Origin: Coffea arabica
Lineage: Eukaryota > Streptophyta > Magnoliopsida > Gentianales > Rubiaceae
Assembly: GCF_036785885.1 (NCBI RefSeq)
Contig: NC_092316.1
Coordinates: forward strand, 45,803,001-45,867,000
Direction of reading: 5' to 3'
DNA length: 64,000 nt
Below the pieces are notes generated by a model. It did no database searches. It was given only the letters and a program-made list of their open reading frames with translations, and had not been told where the DNA came from. How positions within the stretch are numbered: position 1 is the stretch's first letter; the number at the start of each line of letters is the position of its first letter. This document shows, piece by piece, positions 23,644 to 34,256 of this stretch. Both the position numbers and the translations under genes were made by a program.

Positions 23644-26600
23644 TGTGACGACCCCACGTTCCCCTAGGGCGTACCCAAGGGTTTGGCGGGTCACCTGCCC
23701 AACTCTCGTAAGGACTCACTACGTTTATTCTAATAAATTCTCAAGATATCTGTTCAATCCTCCAAAATAACATTTGAATTCTACAATTCAATCAAAATTC
23801 AAATTTAATTACAACCTAAAAGTAAAATGTAAGATACACTACCAAATATCAATATACAATCTATCTGTCAAGAATACATGTGTAAGAGGATCATTACACG
23901 CTAGTTCAAGCTTATCTGCTTCGGATCTCAACTCCTGTAAGGAAAACAAACTAATAAAATGAGCTAGAATCCTAGTGAAGTTCCCAAACAAGTATTCAAG
24001 CAGTTAAATCACAGACATATTACATTTAACAACAACCATTCGAGGAAAACATTTGGAACATAAAAGTAACAGTAGCACACTATAGTAAAAGGATATGTGC
24101 TCACTTGGAGCTATTCATTCATTCATTCAGTCATTCTCCATCCATCTCTTCCTTATAATTTCCAGCATTTAAAAACATTTGAAAACAAAAACTCCCACAG
24201 TGATCATTTCATTCAGTCAGTCATTCAATCATTCATTTCAGTCATTGCATTGCATTCACTAGCCAGTACTCCTGATAAGTGACTAATTTACGTAATAATT
24301 GTATGACATTTTATATTATTTTTAGTCACTTTGGGTATATTATTGGAAGAAAATGATTCATTTTGGCTATAATTGGTATAAAATGCTTTTGTTCAATTAA
24401 ATGAGTTTTATATCACTTTTTACTTGGATTTTGTGTATTTTGACAGTTTTGATACATTTTCGTATTTCAGCTATAACTTGAGTTACAATGATCGGATTAG
24501 GATGATTCTTGAACCTATTTGAAGATAAGAGATAGATCTACAACTTTGGTGAAGACATCTGAATCCAGTTTGAAGGTTTTCCAGGTCAAAAAGCCAAAGT
24601 ACAGAGTCAATTGCTATTGGTCGAAACTGGAACAAGGCATGGAGCAGGCAAGGGTATTTCAGTCATATCTCAGCCTACACAGATCCAAATGAGGTGATTC
24701 TTGATGCATTGGAAAGATAACTCAAAAGGCTACAACTTTCGTGTTTTAGACATGAGCTGGTTTAGCCTCTAACATCAAGAAAAGATCGGTTGAAGTTGAG
24801 CCAAAAACAGAGCAAGTGATCCACACTCGGATCCACTATTCATCCGAACCCTCGGCTATTTCTGGGTTAGTGGATCCGAGGTACTGTAGCAGCTCGGATC
24901 ACTGTAGCAGCCCAGATTTACTGTAGCAATCCGGCCGAAATTTGGCCGGATTTGTGGCCGGATTCCTGGCCGGATTTGTGGTCAGAGAAGGCTGCTTTTT
25001 ACGCGGAAAACTCAATTTCACCTCCACCAACTCACATGTGATGCTAGACATGTGAGAAACATTCCCAGCTGTAAAAGGGAGATGTAATCCTCATTTCTTG
25101 ACCACCTTTCATCATTAAAGAGCCAAATTCATTGCAACAAGAGGGGGAGATTGGAGTAGATAGCAGAGATGGGAGTTCATAGCAGAAAAATAGAGTGAGC
25201 TACGGGAGAAAGCTTGAAGCTACAGAAATGTAGCTCTTTCATCTTCCTAGTGTTAGTTTAGCTTAGTATGGAGTAGTGTAGCTTTCCCATTCTTGTTTAT
25301 TATCTAGATTAGGATGAAGATGGAGGATGAAGAAGGCAAGGAAGAAAGCTCATGTGACAAGGGTTGTATTCCTTCCAAACTCTTTATCTTTTGTATTTGA
25401 TTCCAAGTTTAGTTAATATACAAGTTCTGGATTTTGTGTTCATTATGTGTTTCTAAAGTTTATACCTTGGGTTTGGTTGAACTTTCTATGATTGTTAGTG
25501 TTAATTGTTTGGTTATTTGATTGCTACGATTTGAGCAAGTTATTTAGCACTTTGGCTTCTTAAATCATGATTAATCTGGTACCATTGGTTGTGATTATCT
25601 AAGGTGTTGTTTCTGCAATGAAAATTGAGATTTAACACTAGTTCAAGAAGTGCTAAACATAGGGAGTACACTCACGAAAGTAGAGGTGCACTTATGTGGT
25701 TTTTAGTGATTCATTTCATGTAATTTCATTGAAGAAATGAACTTGTAGCTAATTTCATAACCATGAAAATAGGTATGGATTAGTTATGAGTATAGTTGAT
25801 TCACTACGAAAGTAGGTTTCACATGTTTAAGGAAATTACACCATAACTAGCCTAGATGTAGTACTCAATGATCCAAATATAACACTTGCATGAGTAGTTA
25901 GGGATACCACAACCTAAGCAGCTTTTATTTGTTATTTTGTATAATTTCAGTAGGTTAAATTCGTTATAATTCATTGATAGTCTAAATAATAGAGAAGCTT
26001 TAGTAATACCGGTAATTGTTCACTCTTCCCTGTGGGATCGACCCGATATATACCCTAAACTACTAGTTGATCTGTATACTTGCAGTGAACGGGTGTAATT
26101 CGGTTTTTTAACTTGCATGTATGTAAAATACCCGTCAACTCCACCCGACTTCGTAGTCATACTCGAGCATACCAAAACACTGTCCCAGAGCCACCAGCCT
26201 CCCGACCGAATTCGTTAGCAACGAAGGGTAAGGGCCCAATTCAACCAATGCGATATAGTACACATCGCTTACATTCATGCACAAGTAATATTCAATCATT
26301 TGATCATTGAAAATTCACATTCACATAGATCGAGTGTGATAAAGTACACATTCGTCCATTGAAAATCCATTTAACAATCATTGGAGAACATTTAGCACTC
26401 AAACAAACATTCAACATAGTCATTTATTGCACAAACATGCAAGGAACACTCACCAATGAATCACAATAGTTTCACTTCAAACCCCTAATTTGTCGTCCTA
26501 AATATGCTCAATTCCTATGATCAAATAATATATCAAGAATCTAACCACTTGAGGCACACATAAATGACAAAATGTAAGTTTCAAAACTTCACTTAGAAAA

Positions 26601-27334
26601 CAAAGTAATTTGCAGGGTTAACCCTCATATCACTTGTCAAAAGTGCCACGGTTTCTTGTTCAAATCAAGGTCAAATCAAGGCGGAAACCATATGTATGAT
26701 AGCTCAATGTTTCAAGTATAATATAGGGCAAAAATACGTCACTTAAAGTCAAGAATTTTGAGAAAAAACTAGTCAAGATTTGTAATGTTCAAAGCTGGAA
26801 ATTTCTGACTCTAAAACAGTTTGGGAAAAACTCATTTCCTTTCACTTAAACCTCTTTCTTTGGCCCAAAATCGATATACAAGTAAAGAATAAGATTGTAA
26901 CAAGTGTCTCGAGTAATGTCATATGCAAAAGGAAAGAAAAAATATCCTAAAGTTACACCTCAACTCTCACTCTCTCTCACTTGACCAACAAGGAGAAAAA
27001 AATCCAGCAATATGTCCTCCAATTCTTCAAGTTAACCATTCAATATTCAACCCTTGTTTCATGGCAATTTGCAATTAATCAAGCTAACACGTTATAAGGC
27101 CTATGTGGTACATATTCTAGGCATCAAAAGCTATCAAACTTTGACATATAAAAAGCTCCAAGTAAACTACATCAAAGATGGAATTTTAAACCCAAAAGCT
27201 GAAAATTTCAACCAAAGCTGGAAAACTGCATATAGAACTTAGAAAATTCATATCAAAGCTGAAAAATCATACACCAAAGTTTAAAAGTTCATATCAAAGC
27301 TAAACATCTCGTATCAAAGTTGAAAAGGGTTCGG
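23644..27334 (-). mobile_element. Old Gypsy LTR fragment, split by a solo LTR
   Basis: It begins TGTGACGACCCCAC, the same kind of end as the LTRs at 34257, 46267 and 49956, and shares landmarks such as gtgtgataaagtacaca (26334). A solo LTR (24273-26137) interrupts it. No matching far end (gttctcaca) or TSD was found before 27335, so the piece is probably truncated. The minus orientation is inferred from the related elements. Confidence 0.6.
24273..26137 (+). mobile_element. Solo LTR of the Athila-like family
   Basis: It starts TGATAAGTGACT and ends AAATACCCGTCA, 1865 bp, closely matching the 1873-bp LTRs at 37406 and 44300. Direct 5-bp TSDs actcc lie at 24268-24272 and 26138-26142. The internal region and second LTR were removed cleanly, as expected from recombination between two LTRs. 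Confidence 0.95.
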
Positions 27335-30300
27335 TGTGAGGGCCCGAAAATTTTCTTATTTTTATCTTATTTTACTGACTTATTAATTATTTATTCACCC
27401 GTTTACCCCGAATAATTTATTTCATTCATTTTAAACCCATTTGTACACAAAAACGTCTCATTTATACTTTTAAAACGTTTCGCTAGCAAATTTAATTTTT
27501 CGGAGACTAGTTTAGTGAGAAATAGAGAGTACACGTTTTCGAGACAATATTCGATCCGAAAGTGCAATAATCTTGGAATATTAAGAATGATCAATAGTAG
27601 ACTAAGAAAAGTTAATTGAGGGATTAGAGGTGAGTGAGTTCAAATTTTCGCCTTATCGCGCGCAAATCGGAAGTTCGCTAAGTGAAAATTTAAGAAACTT
27701 ATACTAAACTACTAAGAGTTAATAATTATACTGTTAAAGGAATTACATTTGAGGATTAGTGTACAAGTGCAACAAACAAGAGAGAAAAGTGGTAGTACAC
27801 TTCACTATTCACACACTATTGCGAGTTGACTTTTTGCACTTTAACTTGGCTTCCTTAACACACTTCATCCACCAACCATCAACACACAAAACCCTCTCTT
27901 TTCTCTCTCTTGGAGCCCGCCGAAAACAGCAAAGGAGGAAGAGGAAGAGAGCTCCACTCCATCTTACTTCATCTTGCTTCCATTTCACTTCCAAAATTGC
28001 AACCAACTTCAAAACTACTTCGAGATTAACCTTAGCTTGGAGGAAGACATCATCTAGTGGCAATTTCTTGGAGTTTTTGTGGTGAAATTTCTGGTTTCTT
28101 CAAGGGTTAAGGAGGTAACCGTCAACTCTTGCAATCTCTCCATTTTTCTTCAAGAATCAAGCTTAGATTTCACGGGTTTGACAACCCTAAGCTTGAAATA
28201 GGTAGAGGACATCAGGAAACCCATTTTATCTTGTTTTAACACTAGGCTAGTGGACTTGGTGATGCCTTTAGGTAGCTACCTTGAGGTGTAATTAGTTGAT
28301 TGTGGTTGTTTACATGTTATTTGAGTTGAATACGGTTAGAAAGTGAAGGAAAAATCGAAAGAAGTTGGTGCATGAAGCTAGCCGAAACTGCCCTGTTGTT
28401 ATCGTGCATGCATTTCAAATTTTTGTTGGTTCCTTGGCTTTGAAATTGGTTGATATATGTTGTATATTGTGTGTAGAAAGTGTCTACCAAAAATCATTTG
28501 ATTTGGTTGAGCAAAACTTGAATTTTCGAAATTTGAAGAAATCTGGAAATGGGTTCAGGGCAGCCAAACAGTGCTCCTTTGATCGAACATATCTCTCTGT
28601 ATAGAAGTTAAAATTGAATGCCATTTGTGGCATTTGAAAATAGACATCCGTATCTTTCTAATGGTATAAAAATCATTTGCTGGTTCAAAATGACCGAACT
28701 GTAGTGATCCAACAAAGTTGACTGTCCTGTTAGGCCTATCTATCCGAGAGGAAATGAGAGGCTGAAACTTGTGGCTTGAATTTGAACTACTTGTGAACTG
28801 ATTTTGGAAATGATTTCTTCTGATGAAATGTAACATATTGAATCTAGTTTCCAACTCCACCAACCATTCTTAATTTGAACTTGTATTGAGTGAGTTATGG
28901 CCTGATTTTGAAAGTGCGATAAAGCTGGAAAACTGGAAAGTTTTTCCTTCTTGCTGGCTGACTGGTCTAGTTTGTGGTGGGATGTTTTATTTCGAAAATT
29001 TTGATGTCAATCAACCATCAAGTGTTTATTAAAGGTTTCTAGGACCTTGGTTTCAAAAATAGATCAAATTTGGACTGATTTCATAGTGCAAAATGTTTGG
29101 AAAAGAAATAAAAGCAAGAAGGCAGATTAGCCTTGAAATATTTTCTGAACTTTGGTAGTTTTGTTAACTGCCTTCCCACTTAATTTTTTGCATAAAATTT
29201 GATACAGGGGTAGTCCATATACAGAGGTTTAAGTGTACCAAAGTATGTTTAAATTCAATACCATTTTGATACCCAAATAACGCCCCAAAGTTGGGTCTTC
29301 AAATCTGGAAAATTTCTGTATAGTGTACAAATTCAGCTGAATTTATACTATTATATATCGATGCTCAAAAACTCCAAATTTAGTTCCGTTTGTCATGTTC
29401 GAAACCTTGGTTAGAGCTCTTAGTGTGTCACAAATTTCAAGGGCTAATTCAATTTCTGTGAATTACAGCGAATTTCCAAAGATGACTGCAAAACCAAGAC
29501 TGTTTTAAACCTGTTCCATTGGAACTGAAACTTTGAGTTGAAAAATGATGCTTTCCGTTTAGAATCTTGGAAAAATGTCTTCTAGGGACTTTTACCACTT
29601 TGGATCTAGTTTCCAAATGTATAAATTTTTCCATTTTTGGACATACAAAACTCAAGATCTGATTTTACCAAATTTGTCGCGCAAAGCTGAAATTCTTGAT
29701 TTCTTAGAAAATGAACTTTTAAGAACTTTCCATCCTCCCTTGCAATTGTTGGACAGTTTTAGGTATAATTTCATGGAGGAATACACGGTTTTATTAGAAC
29801 TTTAAACCTTCATTTCAAATCTTGGTTTCCGAAGGTTAAACCTTTCCTAATGCGTTTTCTTGGTTGTTCTACTTTCTTGGTTAATGACACCTTATTTTAT
29901 ACTTGAACCTTGGAACCTTAGCTTTGATATTTTTTTTTTCTATGAAATGAGTGGAGTTTTGGATGTTTGACTTCATTAGCTTGGAAAAAAAATGCGAATA
30001 CTCTTTACCTTCCAAAACTTGGACATGAGATTTTTTGTAGCCATTGAGATTTTTTGATCTTTTGTTTATTACTATAATTCTTTATTCATCTCCTATTTTT
30101 TCAAAGAATAAAATTTCCGACTTCTATGTTGAGGATAAGGGCAGATTTGTCGCTTTAGGTATTTCTGTTTGTGGGTTTAAACAGTTTTACTAAAAGGGGT
30201 GCATGTAATATGGTCAAATCTCAGGGTCTGATTTGTAATTTGGCCAAACCTCAAGGGAGGCAAATGTAATTAACCGTCGTTTTTTTTACTTTTTCCACAG
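27335..30300 (+). mobile_element. Possible degenerate Gypsy LTR
   Basis: It begins TGTGAGGGCCCG, typical of a plant Gypsy LTR start, and is followed by about 3 kb of non-coding sequence with the texture of the long LTRs elsewhere in the window. I cannot find its end or a TSD, and no reading frame exceeds about 108 codons. It may instead be two or more unrelated pieces. Confidence 0.35.
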
Positions 30301-30516
30301 GCTTGGTCTCCTTCATGCTTCCCTTTTTTTTTTTTTGAGGTGTAAGAATGTGCTGTTGGGTTGCTCAAGCTGAAGTCTATTAGTATAGGTTGTGTACTTT
30401 CCTAGGGGAATAGAAATGAAGCAAAAAGAAGATGGGAGCAAAGCTGCAACCTTCTCCATGCATCTGCGAGCAGCTTAGCAATTGGGAAAAGCAAGGGAGG
30501 ATTTTTTTGTTTTTTT

Positions 30517-30537
30517 GGGGGGGGGGGGGGGGGGGGG
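30517..30537 (+). repeat. Homopolymer of 21 G
   Basis: An uninterrupted run of 21 G directly follows a T-rich run. Such a tract can form a quadruplex and is error-prone in sequencing, so its true length is uncertain. Confidence 0.9.
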
Positions 30538-30833
30538 AAGCGCAGAGAGAGTTTTAATTTTTATCAGAAGTTGAGCTGAGAGCTGGAGGCAAAATGGCCT
30601 TTTTAATCAAATCCAGTAGAAGACATCTAAAGAGTAAGACATTTTACTTAGGAGCAAAGAACCTCCTAGAATATTTAGACATTTTTCTTCAGAGCAAAGA
30701 ACCTCCTAGAATATTTACCGATTGTTACCTTGTATTTACCCTCTAAAAGTGCTGTGTTGGAGCTACATATAGCTTTGATTCAACAAAGATTCAGGTTATT
30801 ATTAATGTCATGCCTTAATAACAACTATCAACA

Positions 30834-31292
30834 CTATACTCTCTGCTTCGAGCGTGAGTCTCCTTCCTTTACGAATTTTGAGTCTCCTTCCTTTATAAAC
30901 TTTTTCCAAAACCAATGCCGCATCCAGACAAGCCTCGTCATGTTATATGTTCCAATTTGAGAGGCCTCCGGCACTAAAATGTATACAAAGGAAGTAGCAA
31001 AAGCTGCAAAGAAACCTGTGAACAGATAAACAAAGGCCTCGATTGTACAAAACATATGGATTAATGCCACATTCATGATAACCATCGTGAAAGGGCCAAG
31101 ACTCTTCAACCAAGCGTCTGCTAGTGCTCCACCAGATCCCCCTATTGAGCTCTTGATCCAGCCATATGGGTTGGTTAGCATATTGAAGCCAGCATAGTTC
31201 AGAGCTATTGCTCCTATCATATTATAGGCAACAGGCTTTGTGAAATCGCTGTGTGAATTTGCAAAGAAGTGTAAGACTACCCACAAGGAGAT
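30834..31292 (-). pseudogene. STP-like monosaccharide transporter relic, last exon
   Basis: It follows a TTGCAG acceptor and reads I-S-L-W-V-V-L-H-F-F through several membrane segments to M-T-R-L-V-W-M-R-H-W-F-W-K-K-F. The end matches the M-x-x-V-W-x-x-H-W-F-W-K end of plant STP hexose/proton symporters of the plasma membrane. The usual W-G-P-L-G-W-L-V-P-S-E and L-P-E-T-K-G motifs are replaced (N-P-Y-G-W, L-V-P-E-A-S). A duplicated K-E-G-D-S tail precedes the stop. Exon phase agrees with the preceding exon. Confidence 0.8.
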
Positions 31293-31428
31293 CTGCAACA
31301 ATTAGAAAAGTACTAATAAACCAAGAAATTATTGCATGTCTATATGGTGAACCCTTAAGTGTAAAATCATAAAAGGAGGATGAATGTCAAATTTTGAATC
31401 AAAAGGGGAGAAAGGTAAGAAGTGAAAC

Positions 31429-32457
31429 CTGTGATAATAATGTAAGGAAAGAAGAACCAATGGCCACCCTTCTTCGTCCACATCTCTTGAGTAGAAAGAA
31501 AGAAACAAACAGTGTCATGAGGAAACCCCACAATCCAGCCCCGGCTGATGTGATGAATAGGATATGTGAGTTAGAAGAGACTGATGTTGAAGCCAATGGC
31601 CCGAAGAACATTAGAGAAGATGCTCCTAACAATTGAGGCACCAGTTCTGCTACTGCCTTGATGATCAAAGTAGCTCTGTTTTGAGGACTTAGCAAATCTT
31701 TGACCGCACTTATCTTTTTCTCATCCTCTATGGCTTTTTCAAGCTCAGCAAATTCCACATCAACAATGGTCTTCCTCGGATCCCTATACTTTGTGAAAAC
31801 ATGTCGAGCAGCTTGCACTTTGTCTTGCTGAATTAGGCATCGTGGACTTTCATCAATAAAAAATGAGATAACTAGCAAGACCACAGCGAGGAAACAGAGG
31901 ATGCCAAACATGGTTCAAAGTCGCAGTCGCGGTCACGGTCGCGGCCCGAAACGTTCCACATTGGTTTCAGTATATCGGTCGCGGTCTCGGTGAGACGCAA
32001 ATTTTAAAATATTTAATATTCTAAAAATTATTAATAATATAAAAAAAGTATGCTAAATAAAAATAATAAAAAATAGCAAAAGAAATGGCCGAGTCAATCC
32101 GTCACGATGTAACTCGACCGATTTCTCATCTTAACACGGGATAACTCGGAGTGACTCGGTGTGACTCGGCCGAGTCAATCCGTCGCGATAACGTCTCAGC
32201 CGATTTCTCGACGAGTAAAGTATCTCGGTATCGTTTCGTCACGGTAGGGGCCGAGACGGTGACGATTCAGCCGAGTCGTCTCGGTCTCGGCCGAGACTTC
32301 GAACCATGATGCCAAATGGAACTCTCCAGACCCATTTAGGTGAGTAGGATGCAATGAGATAGATCCCCAAGACAATAAAACCACCCAAACTTTGGTATCC
32401 ATATAAGACACTTAGGTTCTCTTCTGGGGCTAACTCAGAGCATATAATGGGAATGAC
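31429..32457 (-). pseudogene. STP-like transporter relic, middle exon split by a hAT-like element
   Basis: From acceptor TTGCAG at 32457 the frame reads V-I-P-I-I-C-S-E-L-A-P-E-E-N through W-R-V-P-F-G-I, is broken by a 399-bp insertion (31909-32307), and resumes as L-C-F-L-A-V-V-L. It continues through D-E-S-P-R (the P-E-S-P-R motif of sugar porters) to L-L-S-Q, ending CAG|GTTTCA. Removing the insert with one TSD copy leaves one continuous frame. The sugar-binding Q-Q-L-T-G-I-N motif is P-Q-L-L-G-A-S here, so hexose transport would be doubtful even in the undisrupted form. The R-x-G-R-R loop motif is kept. Confidence 0.85.
31909..32307. mobile_element. hAT-like TIR element (399 bp) in a transporter exon
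   Basis: The ends are catggttcaaagtc and gacttcgaaccatg, inverted repeats with one mismatch over 14 bp. An 8-bp TSD atgccaaa lies at 31901-31908 and 32308-32315. The interior is rich in CGAGTC/TCGGCC motifs near both ends and AT-rich in the middle, with no coding capacity. The 8-bp TSD and the CA-GGTTC-type end point to the hAT superfamily (inference). Confidence 0.9.
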
Positions 32458-32553
32458 CTGCAATTGATAAACATAACAAGTTACATTAGTGAAATCCAAA
32501 AAATCTTCAAACAAATCAAATAATCAATTGTACTCCTCATAATATTATTGTAC

Positions 32554-32870
32554 CTGATTTGTAATGCCGCCACCAAGACCACTCATAATCAAACCCACAA
32601 TCCCCAAAAATGCAAGTGGAAGCCAAGAAAAGAGACCTGATCCCACTGAAAGCAGTATGAGTCCTATCCTGAGCACTGGCTTCCTCCCCCATCGATTGGA
32701 TAATACATGTGCTGGCAGCACTGATATTGAAGCACCAAGGGGGATGATTGATAAAATCATTAGAGATTTAAAATCTGCATAAGTGCATAAGTTTGTTCTC
32801 TTTGCCATGTTTATCTTTCTTCTGACTTTTGGAAATCTTTTCAAGAAAATTGGTATGTTGAAAATGCCTC
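32554..32870 (-). pseudogene. STP-like transporter relic, upstream exon
   Basis: After acceptor TTTTCAG the frame reads G-G-I-F-N-I-P-I-F-L-K-R-F-P-K-V, the position of G-G-V-T-S-M-x-x-F-L-x-K-F-F-P in STP transporters. It continues with N-R-W-G-R-K-P (the R-x-G-R-R/K loop) and two membrane segments to T-N-Q, ending AATCAG|GTACAA. The next exon starts in phase 0. The first exon, which should carry the G-G-L-x-F-G-Y-D motif, is not found upstream, either before 33133 or beyond the nested insertions at 53902. Confidence 0.82.
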
Positions 32871-33337
32871 CTGAAAATCAACCGCTTCATGTCTAAGAAA
32901 AGTTGGACATGACACTTATAATCAGGATTGACAACAATCATTAATTCCTAAAAACTTCATATCATGTAAATAATCAAAATGTCAATTTTTTCATAGAAAA
33001 GAAGATTCATTAGAGGAATAAGGTGATATATTTATTATGTGTAAACCCAAGGCTTTGTAGTAGATTGTATGGTGATATATTCAATAGAGGAATATGTAAA
33101 AATTAAGCTAGTTCATTTTCAACCAAAACAATGCTTGTAAGCATGGTTCGCCGTCGCGGATCTCGGTCGCGTCGCAGTCTCGGTTGTTCTACATCCGTCG
33201 CGGCATATCGGATGAATATCGGGTGATACATACATTATAGTATATAAAAATTTTCAAAAAGTCTGAAAAAATTACTAAAAATATAAAATACCATAAAAAG
33301 CACAATTATCAACTTAAATTTACTAAATACCTACGGT

Positions 33338-33670
33338 ATGATGCATTATTTAGATAATAATAAAATTATCTAAGTATATTAAATTTTTTCTAATCAAGTT
33401 TAATTATGCAAATCAATATGCATTATTTAGATAATAATAAATTTTTTATTATCTAAATATATTAAATTTTTTCTAATCAAGTTTAATTATGCAAGGTAAT
33501 ATGCATTATTTAGATAATAATAAAATTATTTTTTTATTATATAAATATATTAAATTTTTTCTAATCAAGTTTAATTATGCAAGGTAATTTGCATTATTTC
33601 GATAATAATAAATTTTTTTTATTATCTAAATATATTAAATTTTTTCTAATCAAGTTTAATTATGCCAGGT
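33338..33670 (+). repeat. AT-rich tandem repeat, about 80-bp units
   Basis: Four direct units begin near 33338, 33417, 33499 and 33585 with tgcattatttagataataat and end with tctaatcaagtttaattatg. Within each unit, tagataataata and ttattatctaa form an inverted repeat. It lies inside the split hAT-like element. Confidence 0.9.
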
Positions 33671-34251
33671 AATTTATACTTTGACAATTTGCCCAATTCA
33701 ATTTTTTGTTTAACTAACTGCAACCAACTCTTTTTTTTTTTTTTTTACTTTTTCTAATTAATTTGCCTAAAATCATTTTAACCAACATAATTGAGATACA
33801 TGAAAATAAATAAATTACATTTATGATCATTAAAATGTATCCAAATAATCACTACATATTTTCTAACTAAAATTTAGATAAGAGACTACTAATACAAATT
33901 AATCATATACTTAATAATATGTAAAAAATGTCAAAAAGCATTACTTAAATTTACAAATACCTAAATATCATATCTGAATGCTAAATTAAAAAAAATTAAA
34001 ATTGATAAGTTATTTTGAAAGAAGATGCGGACCTGTTGACTGATGCTTGGGTTTAAGATTAGGAGTCTAATCTCTTAATTACTTGGGCCAAAGCTGGACT
34101 TTACATGCTTCTAATTTTTCCTTCAATTTTTTTCCCTATGGCTGGCTTCGGTACAAAAGCCCATCTTCTGTTTAGTGCAGCCGCAAGTCCTTCAGTTTGT
34201 TTAATGCACTTGCGGATTCTTCCCTTCGGTTTGTTTAGTGCAGCCGCAAGT

Positions 34252-34256
34252 CACTG
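34252..34256. other. Left TSD of the outer Gypsy element (cactg)
   Basis: The direct repeat cactg at 34252-34256 and 53073-53077 brackets the outer element exactly. Joining the flanks restores the hAT-like element. Confidence 0.93.

Noticed and set aside
27335..30300. A complete Gypsy LTR with a defined end
   Set aside because: Only the start is convincing. No end or TSD was found, so it is listed at low confidence without a full boundary claim.
31394..31636. + strand frame of 80 codons, and another at 32564-32782
   Set aside because: They are antisense to the transporter exons and match no domain.
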